Origin: Roseburia sp.
Lineage (GTDB): Bacteria > Bacillota > Clostridia > Lachnospirales > Lachnospiraceae
Direction of reading: 5' to 3'
DNA length: 8,881 nt
Assembly: GCA_017626625.1 (NCBI GenBank)
Contig: JAGAIK010000388.1
Location: 1 to 8,881, forward strand
Shown here: positions 1-5,904 of the stretch, piece after piece
How positions within the stretch are numbered: position 1 is the first letter of the stretch
Layout of the letters: every line of letters begins with the position of its first letter
The notes under the pieces: generated by a model
Seen by the model: the letters and a program-made list of their open reading frames with translations, nothing else
The model's database searches: none
What the model was told of the DNA's origin: nothing
Program-made: the position numbers and the translations under genes

Positions 1-258
1 GCCGCAGCCCGCACATTTGTCCTGGTCGATGTGGACGGTGCCGTCCTCTCTTTTTTCGATGGCATCAAAAACGCAACTGTTGACGCAGGCTTTCTCGTAG
101 GCGCACTCCTCACATTTTTCCGTATGAATCACCGGGGCATATTTTTCCGGGTGCAGCAGGCAGTCCATGTGATAGGGATTGTAATCCTCCAGCAGATGCC
201 TGCCCTCCTTTGCCTCCTGTTTTAAAATTTCCAAATATAGCTCATGAAATGTTTTCAC
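1..258 (-). CDS. 4Fe-4S ferredoxin-type protein, N-terminal part (runs off the window)
   Basis: Only the first 86 codons are present; the frame is open to base 1. The start is a GTG at 258-256, chosen because GAGGCGG (273-267) lies 8 nt upstream and no in-frame ATG precedes it closely. After about 45 residues without motifs there is a cysteine set C49-x2-C52-x5-C58-x3-C62, followed by C82-x2-C85-G at the window edge, the start of a second cluster motif. This is the pattern of a two-cluster 4Fe-4S domain, with unusual spacing in the first set. The N-terminal region (around DYNPYHMDCLLHPEKYAP) reminds me of clostridial ferredoxin-domain proteins related to the [FeFe]-hydrogenase large subunit, but the catalytic part would lie outside the window, so that assignment is only a guess. 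It would act in cytoplasmic electron transfer. It has its own candidate promoter and a leader of about 130 nt. Confidence 0.8.
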   Translation of the reverse strand, partial: MKTFHELYLEILKQEAKEGRHLLEDYNPYHMDCLLHPEKYAPVIHTEKCEECAYEKACVNSCVFDAIEKREDGTVHIDQDKCAGCG

Positions 259-266
259 TGTATTCT

Positions 267-273
267 CCGCCTC
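267..273 (-). promoter_or_regulatory. Ribosome binding site deciding a GTG start
   Basis: GAGGCGG is read on the minus strand, 8 nt before the GTG at 258-256. It supports the non-ATG start of the 4Fe-4S protein. Confidence 0.6.
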
Positions 274-302
274 TCTGTTTTCTCTTCCTTCATACAATCC
301 AC

Positions 303-378
303 AAGAAAGCCAGCATCTTTCTATGTTGATTCAACAAGGTCTTTCTTATGAAATGAAGAATGCTGCTTTGGCATTCTT
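303..378 (-). other. Structured leader of the 4Fe-4S gene, with competing hairpins
   Basis: Three short inverted repeats lie between the promoter and the GTG start. The first is an 8-bp perfect stem (356-363 with 371-378, 7-nt loop). The second is a 6-bp stem (304-309 with 317-322). The third is a 13-bp dyad TGTTGATTCAACA at 324-336, which is too tight to be an RNA hairpin and reads more like a protein-binding site. CAGCAT at the 3' side of the first stem could instead pair with ATGCTG at 311-316, so the stems are partly exclusive. No stem is followed by a U-run, so this is not a standard attenuator. Confidence 0.3.
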
Positions 379-394
379 TTCACATTTTGTATTT

Positions 395-421
395 ATTATA
401 TGCGGACAAGAGGCATTTCAA
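395..421 (-). promoter_or_regulatory. Candidate sigma-A promoter for the 4Fe-4S gene
   Basis: A perfect -10 TATAAT (400-395) is preceded by TTGAAA (421-416) with a short 15-bp spacer. Transcription would start near 388 and give a leader of about 130 nt. The -10 is strong; the short spacer makes the -35 assignment uncertain. Confidence 0.45.
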
Positions 422-424
422 ACA

Positions 425-817
425 TTAAAACATATTTTTAAATTTTCCTAATTCCTTTGCTTTGGCGTAGATTTCGTCACACTGCATTTCTAAATAAAGT
501 TCTAAACCCGCAATTTCCTCTTCGGTAAACCCCTTATTCTTCGTGAGTTTCCCCGGCGGCAGCATTCCCTCCGCCACATCTTCCCCCCGCTCAAACCGGA
601 CGGAAACCGCCCTTCTTCCGTTGACGGACAGAAAACCGGAGTGGGTCAGCTTTACTTCTTCTTTTTTGTCTGTCACAGTCTCTTTTTTATCTGCGGCAGT
701 CTTTTTTGAATCTGCGGCAGTTTCTTCTTTTATAGAATGTATCTTCTTAGAAACTATCTTCCCGGCATTTGCACTCTTAGAAGCTGTCTTGCCAAAATTG
801 AAATTTTCCATTTGCAT
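425..817 (-). CDS. Small lysine-rich protein of unknown function
   Basis: About 130 residues. I do not recognise a family. The start is ambiguous: GTG 820, ATG 817 and ATG 811 are in frame, and the only Shine-Dalgarno-like sequence is a weak AAAGAGA (828-822). I chose ATG 817. The N-terminal half is low-complexity and highly charged, with a degenerate tandem unit seen as TAADSKK, TAADKKE and TVTDKKE at roughly residues 34-54, which is probably disordered. The C-terminal half, from about VNGRRAVSVRF to the end, looks folded: beta-type sequence, then a predicted amphipathic helix with GFTEEEIAGLELYLEMQ. There is no signal peptide or membrane segment. It follows the GTPase-RNase fusion by about 95 bp, separated by an inverted repeat that contains its own promoter. 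A role with its neighbour is possible but unproven. Confidence 0.75.
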   Translation of the reverse strand: MQMENFNFGKTASKSANAGKIVSKKIHSIKEETAADSKKTAADKKETVTDKKEEVKLTHSGFLSVNGRRAVSVRFERGEDVAEGMLPPGKLTKNKGFTEEEIAGLELYLEMQCDEIYAKAKELGKFKNMF

Positions 818-843
818 CACATCTCTTTTCTCTGAAAAATCTT

Positions 844-872
844 AGTATAGTGACATATTCACATTTCGCCAA
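844..872 (-). promoter_or_regulatory. Candidate promoter of the small lysine-rich gene
   Basis: TTGGCG (872-867) and TATACT (849-844) are separated by exactly 17 bp. The predicted start near 837 gives a leader of about 20 nt. The spacer is filled by one arm of the inverted repeat at 845-905, containing the small dyad GTGAATATGTCAC, so a regulator bound there would block this promoter. Confidence 0.5.
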
Positions 873-905
873 ATAACTTTCCTGAAAGTGAATGTGTCAC
901 TATAC
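845..905. repeat. Long inverted repeat, 22-23 bp arms
   Basis: The arm at 845-867 and the arm at 884-905 are reverse complements except for one transition (a G-U pair in RNA) and one bulged base; the loop is 16 nt. It lies just after the stop of the GTPase-RNase gene. Each arm also holds a 13-bp near-dyad (GTGA-5-TCAC). On the minus strand the stem is followed by TAAGATTTTT, so it could act as a weak terminator for the upstream gene. Equally, it overlaps the promoter of the downstream gene and could be a double operator. Confidence 0.75.
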
Positions 906-912
906 CAGGTAA

Positions 913-3768
913 TTACTCAAAATCTTTCTCAGGCTTCTGCACTTCTTCCCGGCGGCTCTCTTCTCCCAGCTTCTGCAGCTCCTCTGCGGCTGCAGCGGAA
1001 AGATTATCGAGAAGAAAGGATTTTCCCTTGGGGGCATTTTCCTGATAATCTTTTTGGATTTGCCTGCTTTTCTCCGCTATCTCCTGCTCTAGGTCCCTTG
1101 CAGAAAGCAGCAGGCAGCCCGCTCCCCGGATAATAATCTGTTCTAACCCGTCGGAGGTCGCCACCGTCACCCGGTATTTTCTTCCATTTTCATGGGCGAA
1201 TTTCTCAATATAAGCATCGGCTGTCTCCGCCTCTTTCGTGTAGACCACATGAATATTGTGATAGTCAAAGAGTTCCGTTTTGTGCCCCTGCACCCGGTAA
1301 GCGTCGAAAACCACAATGAGATGGCAGCCCCGAATCCCCTGATAATTGCTTAAGATATCTAAAAGCTTTCCTCTGGCGCTGTCGATATTCACCGCCGCAA
1401 GCTCCTTTAACTGCTGCCATGCAAAAATCACGTTATAGCCGTCCACCAGCAGATATTCCTCTTTTTGCGGCTTAGGCTGGTAGGTTCTCGTCACCGCAGA
1501 GACGGTTTTTCCCTCGCTGCGCCCCTTTAATTTCCAGCTATTGCGCCCTTCTTCACCTTTCTTCCGGCGGTTTGCGTTATAGGTCTGGTTTAAAATACTG
1601 TCGATTTCCTCCGTGCCAATCCAGCGCTCTTCCCCCGGCTTCTGCTCCATATAGGTTTTTCTTGGCACAAAAGCTGCATCCTTTTCCCTCTTTTCCGGCT
1701 TTCGGACGCTTTCCATGTGCATATAATCTTTGACCAAATCCCATTCCACCACAAAGCCTGCTCCGTGGGCGCAGAATACCGAACCTGTGGGATTTGCCGT
1801 ATCACGCTCCGGGTCATAGCCGATGCGTTCCACCACTTCCTCCTGGTTATGGCAGACCTCATAGCCCCAGAGAGTACAGCTTAAACTGCCGTGACCTTTG
1901 CTGTAGGCAGTAACCTCCTTTGCATAATCCCCCAATGCTGCCACGGGAACTCTGCCTGTCAGCACTGCCCGTTTTCCTTCCCTGCCTGTCCCCATCAAAA
2001 GCTCCGGGGGATTGCAGGTGCCCTTCATCCGTTCCATATCCGTCATGGCTCTCCCCAGGGCGTCTTCGGGAATTTCCAGACGAAACTCATAATAAGGCTC
2101 TAAAAGGACGCTCTGTGCCTGCATTAACCCCTGGCGCAGTGCCCGGTAGGTCGCCTGCCTGAAATCTCCGCCCTCGGTATGCTTGTTGTGGGCGCGCCCC
2201 GTTACCAGCGTAATCTTCATATCGGTGATGGGGGAACCTGTCAGCACCCCCACATGCTCCTTTTCCTCTAAATGGGTGAGCACCAGCCGCTGCCAGTTTC
2301 TGTCCAAGATATCCTCGCTGCAGTCCGTCCCAAAGGTAAGACCGCTGCCCCGCTCTCCCGGCTCTAAGAGAAGATGTACCTCCGCATAGTGGCGCAGAGG
2401 TTCAAAATGCCCTACCCCTTCCACTGTATCTGCGATGGTTTCCTTATAAACAATTTTCCCGGCGCCAAAAGACACTTCCACGCCGAAGCGCTCCTTTATC
2501 AGGTGCTTTAAAACCTCTGTCTGCACCTCGCCCATCATCTGAATTTTGATTTCCTGCAATGCCTCGTCCCAGACAATATGAAGCTCCGGCTCTTCTTCCT
2601 CTAACATGCGCAGTTTCGGCAGCATGACCTGGGGCGATACCCCCTCCGGCAGCTCTAATTCATAGTTTAACACCGGCTCTAAAATGGGAAGTTCCGATTC
2701 TGCCTCCCCGCCGATGCCTTCCCCCGGATAAGTCCGGGTCAGTCCGGTGACGGCACAAATGCCGCCCGCCGCCACTTCATTTACCGTCTCATATTTTTCG
2801 CCGGAATAAATGCGAATCTGGTTTACTTTTTCTGTCCATGCCGATTTTTCTCTCCCGGCGGAACCGGCTGCGTTTTTATCGTCCGCTCCGCCAGCTTCTT
2901 TCTTCTCATCGCTCCGGTGATTTTCATATCCCGAAATGTTTTCTCTGACTTTAAGAGTCCCCCCGGTGATTTTCATATGGGTCAGACGGTTTCCCTGGCT
3001 GTCTCTGGTAATCTTAAAGACCTTTGCCCCAAAGGCTGCGGGGTAGTCCGGCATTTCAGTATAACTATCGATTCCCTCCATCAAAGTATCAACACCCTCT
3101 GATTTCAGCGCCGAGCCGAAAAAGCAGGGAAACAATTTCCGCTCCCGGATAAGGCGGCGGATTTGGCTCTGCTCCACCCGTTCCTGCTCTAAGTAATATT
3201 CTAATACCGTCTCGTCACAGACGGAAATATTTTCCCAGATATTCCTGTCACAGAAATTTCCACTGCTGTCTTTGGAAAAATCCACACAGCCGTCGCCAAG
3301 CTGTGTCCTGATTTCCGAAAGCAGCGCCTCCTTGTCCGTGCCCTGCTGGTCCATTTTGTTGATAAAAAGAAAGGTTGGAACTTCATACCGCTTTAGCAGG
3401 CGCCAGAGAGTTTTCGTGTGTCCCTGGATACCGTCGGCGCCGCTGATTAAAAGAACGGCATAGTCAAGCACCTGCAGGGTACGCTCCATTTCCGCAGAGA
3501 AATCCACGTGTCCCGGTGTATCAAGAAGCGTCACCTCCGTTTCCCCTGCCAAAAGCTCTGCCTGTTTGGAAAAAATAGTGATTCCCCGCTGCCGCTCTAA
3601 GTCATAATTATCCAGGTAGGCGTCCTGATTGTCCACCCGCCCGATTTTGCGAATACTGCCGGAAAGATAGAGCATTGCCTCCGAAAGGGTGGTTTTCCCG
3701 GCGTCCACATGGGCTAACAGAGCGGTGCATATATGTTTTCTGGGTTTATTTTCAGATGTCTCTCCCAT
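913..3768 (-). CDS. EF-G/Tet(M)-like ribosomal GTPase fused to a Rae1/YacP-type NYN endoribonuclease
   Basis: This 951-residue cytoplasmic protein has two parts. Residues 1-690 are an EF-G/ribosomal-protection GTPase: G1 AHVDAGKTT (19-27), G2 RGITI (61-65), G3 DTPGH (83-87), G4 NKMD (137-140), G5 GSAL (218-221), then the EF-G-like domains. Domain II carries a charged, Gly/Ala-rich insert at about 282-312. The domain IV tip reads HNKHTEGGDFRQ (527-538), where Tet(M) has a YSPVST-type loop, so tetracycline protection cannot be assumed. A linker (690-770) leads to a Rae1/YacP NYN domain (771 to about 940) with acidic motifs VDGYN (775-779), VFDAYR (820-825), ETADAYIE (848-855) and ATSD (870-873). 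Its size matches free-standing Rae1, about 170 residues. In Bacillus subtilis Rae1 cleaves mRNA in the ribosomal A site. I infer a ribosome-targeted mRNA-cleaving or rescue factor. The ATG start at 3768 has AAGAGGT upstream, inside an inverted repeat. Confidence 0.93.
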   Translation of the reverse strand: MGETSENKPRKHICTALLAHVDAGKTTLSEAMLYLSGSIRKIGRVDNQDAYLDNYDLERQRGITIFSKQAELLAGETEVTLLDTPGHVDFSAEMERTLQVLDYAVLLISGADGIQGHTKTLWRLLKRYEVPTFLFINKMDQQGTDKEALLSEIRTQLGDGCVDFSKDSSGNFCDRNIWENISVCDETVLEYYLEQERVEQSQIRRLIRERKLFPCFFGSALKSEGVDTLMEGIDSYTEMPDYPAAFGAKVFKITRDSQGNRLTHMKITGGTLKVRENISGYENHRSDEKKEAGGADDKNAAGSAGREKSAWTEKVNQIRIYSGEKYETVNEVAAGGICAVTGLTRTYPGEGIGGEAESELPILEPVLNYELELPEGVSPQVMLPKLRMLEEEEPELHIVWDEALQEIKIQMMGEVQTEVLKHLIKERFGVEVSFGAGKIVYKETIADTVEGVGHFEPLRHYAEVHLLLEPGERGSGLTFGTDCSEDILDRNWQRLVLTHLEEKEHVGVLTGSPITDMKITLVTGRAHNKHTEGGDFRQATYRALRQGLMQAQSVLLEPYYEFRLEIPEDALGRAMTDMERMKGTCNPPELLMGTGREGKRAVLTGRVPVAALGDYAKEVTAYSKGHGSLSCTLWGYEVCHNQEEVVERIGYDPERDTANPTGSVFCAHGAGFVVEWDLVKDYMHMESVRKPEKREKDAAFVPRKTYMEQKPGEERWIGTEEIDSILNQTYNANRRKKGEEGRNSWKLKGRSEGKTVSAVTRTYQPKPQKEEYLLVDGYNVIFAWQQLKELAAVNIDSARGKLLDILSNYQGIRGCHLIVVFDAYRVQGHKTELFDYHNIHVVYTKEAETADAYIEKFAHENGRKYRVTVATSDGLEQIIIRGAGCLLLSARDLEQEIAEKSRQIQKDYQENAPKGKSFLLDNLSAAAAEELQKLGEESRREEVQKPEKDFE

Positions 3769-3772
3769 CGAA

Positions 3773-3830
3773 AATACCTCTTTCTGTGTTGTGATAAGAT
3801 ATTCTTTATCATAACACAGAAAGAGGTATT
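3773..3830. repeat. 25-bp-arm inverted repeat covering the Shine-Dalgarno of the GTPase-RNase gene
   Basis: The arm at 3773-3797 is the reverse complement of 3806-3830 except for one G-T position (3791/3812); the loop is 8 nt. The AAGAGGT ribosome site of the gene starting at 3768 lies in the arm nearer the start codon. Any transcript that begins upstream of 3830 would fold this arm away and hide the ribosome site. The candidate promoter lies in the same repeat and would start transcription in the loop, leaving the site free. Confidence 0.85.
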
Positions 3831-3836
3831 CGTCGA
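3808..3836 (-). promoter_or_regulatory. Candidate promoter of the GTPase-RNase gene, inside the inverted repeat
   Basis: TCGACG (3836-3831) and TATGAT (3813-3808) have a 17-bp spacer, and the spacer equals most of the distal arm of the inverted repeat. The predicted start near 3801 falls in the loop. The -35 matches consensus at only 4 of 6 positions. Confidence 0.35.
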
Positions 3837-3910
3837 TAAGCTAAAATTGTCTGTTGTATTTCTCTTTTTCCTTTATCCTCTGCATTCCTGCTCTCTTCGC
3901 ATTTTAAAAA

Positions 3911-4065
3911 TTAATCCAAAGAAATAATTTCATATTCACGGTTTCCAAGCCCTAACTGACAGGCAGCTTCCACGGTATGAATCCCATGCAGGGAATCCAT
4001 CCGTTCAATCAAAGACGCCTTTCCGGGGTGATTTCTTTTGTAAAATATACTTTTGCCTTTTCCAT
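3911..4065 (-). pseudogene. Remnant of a DUF362 (uncharacterised Fe-S centre) protein gene, middle deleted
   Basis: An ATG at 4065 with GGAGG 5 nt upstream opens the frame MEKAKVYFTKEITPE, typical of the N-terminus of DUF362-type Fe-S centre proteins, and stops at TGA 4011-4009. From about 4018 a different frame reads ASLIERMDSLHG and then IHTVEAACQLGLGNREYEII, ending at TAA 3913-3911. This matches my memory of the C-terminal end of the same family (a LIER...HG.HT...GLG..EYE pattern). Intact members are several hundred residues long, so a deletion has joined the first 15 or so codons to the last 35, out of frame. No cysteine cluster remains. The ribosome site and an upstream extended -10 survive. 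The family assignment rests on memory of the motifs. Confidence 0.7.
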
Positions 4066-4158
4066 AAGAACCTCCATTCCGAAGCGTTTACGACGGGGCG
4101 AAGAGAATTTCACGTTTGTTTTCTCTTCTGCCGACGTAATTATTTGTGACGCTCCTGT

Positions 4159-4167
4159 ACTATAACA
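4159..4167 (-). promoter_or_regulatory. Possible extended -10 promoter before the DUF362 remnant
   Basis: TGTTATAGT is an extended -10 (TG-n-TATAGT) located directly after the stop codon of the ABC-class ATPase gene. There is no recognisable -35. It would give a leader of about 90 nt before the remnant's ATG, containing an imperfect hairpin with arms GAAGAGAA/TTCTCTTC. Confidence 0.3.
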
Positions 4168-5871
4168 CTATAAGCCCAATCTCCGGTAACGGTTCATGCA
4201 GGCAAAGATTTCCTGTTTTCTCGGTTTTGCCAGCCCGCAGGGCAGATAGCTGCCCTCACAGATTGCCGCCATGCCCTTCTGCTCCATGATGTCATAAAGG
4301 CTTTCCGCCACCTCCTGCAGCGTTTTCTTTCCGTCAAATAAATGCTGGTTGGCATATTTTAGCAGATATCCTAAGGAGGCTAACTGCTCGCTGTCCATCA
4401 ACTGCTCCACATAACGTACGTCGATGGTTTCCTTATTAATGGAAATGCCGTCCCGCCCCATGGTCTTGATTTTCAGGCGGTTATCCTCTTTTATCATTTT
4501 ATCCGGCTTCACCCTGCGGGCAAAATCCGGGGCTTTTGCGTCTTCGGTTTTCTGCTCCGGCAGTGGAAACTGTTTTGCCTGCTCCCTGGCAAATTCCGTG
4601 ATTTCCACCGGCTCATAGCGGTTCATCTGGATAATGCAGTCCGCCTTGTGAAAATAAGAACCGGAGCTTCCTGCCACTAAAATGGTGGAAATACCATAAT
4701 TCCGGTAGAATTCTTCCACCCGGTCAATAAAGGGAACGATAGGCTCTGCGTCCCGGTGCACCACCCGCTGCATCAGTTCGTCCCGAATCATAAAGTTGGT
4801 GGCGCTGGTGTCCTCGTCTATAAGAAATACCTTGGTTCCTGCCTCCATGCTCTCCACCACATTCGCCGCCTGGGAAGTACTTCCGCTGGCGTCCTCCGTG
4901 TAAAAGGAAACAGTGTCTTTTCCGTTGGGCAGGTCGTGAATAAACATGGAAATATCCACATCCCGAATGCTTCTGCCGTCCTCGGCACGGATTTTCATGG
5001 CGGTATCATCGGTGATGACATACTCTCTGCCGTCCCCTGAAATATGATTGTACACTCCCGTCTCTAAGGCTTTTAACAGGGTGGATTTTCCATGGTAGCC
5101 GCCGCCCACAATCAGGGTAATGCCGTTTTTGATTCCCATTCCCGTGATACTGCCATGGTGGGGTAATTCCATGGTGACTTCTAAGGACTTCGGCGACTGA
5201 AATGCCACTGCATTTTTCATGGGTCTGCCGGAAATACCGGATTCCCTTGGGAGAATGGCGCCATTTGCCACGAAGGCTGCAAGCCCTAATTCCTTTAGCT
5301 GTTTTCTGATGTACTGCTGGTCCTCCGACAGGTCGCAGACTGCTTCTACCTCCCCGGCGTTTAAGGCTTTATAGAACAGGGCTTTCCGCACGGATTCCGG
5401 CAGAAATTTAAAACAGATTTTTTCTAATTCCCCGGCGTTGATACTGCGCCCGTTTGCCGGGAAACCAATTTCCATACGGAGTGCGATATCCCCGGTTTTG
5501 GGGTCAATCTCGCAGGCGCTCCGCTCTAACACTTCCTGCCCCGGACGGCTCACTGCCATAAGGCCGCTTTTTCCGGAACCCTTTGCCTGGAAGGAGACTT
5601 TCTCTAAGGATTTTCCAAACTGCCGCAGAAGATAGTCCTGCAGGGCAACTCTCCTGCATTTTTCTTTCCATAAAGTTTCCGGAAATCCGGCTGCTTTTCC
5701 ACGGATATGAATGCTGACCTTGGAGGGAGCTGCGAAGGGGTCACCCTGGACATGGTCGATGGAAAAGACGTAGCCCGGGAACTCGTAGGCGCCTCTGGTG
5801 TCCTTGTATGCCGGGTAGCCCCGGTGGTCGATACGCTGTAATATATTTCTTAGTTCGTTTTGTGACTGCAT
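4168..5871 (-). CDS. ABC-class ATPase of the PF09818/COG3044 family
   Basis: A 567-residue soluble protein matching the 'predicted ATPase of the ABC class' family. An N-terminal domain (about 1-230, including a conserved-looking GYPAYKDTRGAYEF segment near residue 18) precedes the ATPase core: Walker A GGGYHGKST (256-264), signature-like SGSTSQA (329-335) and Walker B VFLIDED (348-354) followed by TSATNFMIRD. The C-terminal 120 residues are mostly helical and typical of the family. There are no membrane segments, so it is not a transporter half. Bacterial function is unknown; I recall that a trypanosome relative (MRB1590) is an RNA-binding factor, which suggests nucleic-acid work. The ATG start at 5871 has AGGAAAGGAAG upstream at good spacing. 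It lies 33 bp behind the metallo-beta-lactamase-fold gene with no terminator between them, so the two are probably cotranscribed. Confidence 0.93.
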   Translation of the reverse strand: MQSQNELRNILQRIDHRGYPAYKDTRGAYEFPGYVFSIDHVQGDPFAAPSKVSIHIRGKAAGFPETLWKEKCRRVALQDYLLRQFGKSLEKVSFQAKGSGKSGLMAVSRPGQEVLERSACEIDPKTGDIALRMEIGFPANGRSINAGELEKICFKFLPESVRKALFYKALNAGEVEAVCDLSEDQQYIRKQLKELGLAAFVANGAILPRESGISGRPMKNAVAFQSPKSLEVTMELPHHGSITGMGIKNGITLIVGGGYHGKSTLLKALETGVYNHISGDGREYVITDDTAMKIRAEDGRSIRDVDISMFIHDLPNGKDTVSFYTEDASGSTSQAANVVESMEAGTKVFLIDEDTSATNFMIRDELMQRVVHRDAEPIVPFIDRVEEFYRNYGISTILVAGSSGSYFHKADCIIQMNRYEPVEITEFAREQAKQFPLPEQKTEDAKAPDFARRVKPDKMIKEDNRLKIKTMGRDGISINKETIDVRYVEQLMDSEQLASLGYLLKYANQHLFDGKKTLQEVAESLYDIMEQKGMAAICEGSYLPCGLAKPRKQEIFACMNRYRRLGL

Positions 5872-5904
5872 GATGTTTGCTTCCTTTCCTACTGGTTTTT
5901 TATA

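Noticed and set aside
31..225. Plus-strand open frame at the window start
   Set aside because: It lies opposite the cysteine motifs of the 4Fe-4S protein; those motifs and the ribosome site favour the minus strand.
356..378. Hairpin before the 4Fe-4S gene as an intrinsic terminator
   Set aside because: The stem is A/T-rich and only 8 bp, with no U-run on the minus-strand side; on the plus side there is only a short TTTT and no gene to end.
850..862. CRP/FNR-like site from GTGA-5-TCAC in the inverted repeat arm
   Set aside because: The spacing is 5 rather than the 6 (CRP) or 4 (FNR) expected, and the dyad is explained by the larger inverted repeat.
1590..1862. Alternative minus-strand frame inside the GTPase-RNase gene
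   Set aside because: It overlaps a well-supported coding region in another frame; the translation is Trp/Arg/Ser-rich and typical of an out-of-frame reading.
913..3768. Annotation as a tetracycline-resistance gene
   Set aside because: The domain IV tip lacks the Tet(M) loop and the protein carries an extra RNase domain, so resistance is not supported by the sequence.
4756..5040. Plus-strand open frame inside the ABC-class ATPase gene
   Set aside because: It lies opposite the Walker A to Walker B region of a clearly real gene. It is a codon-bias shadow with no ribosome site.
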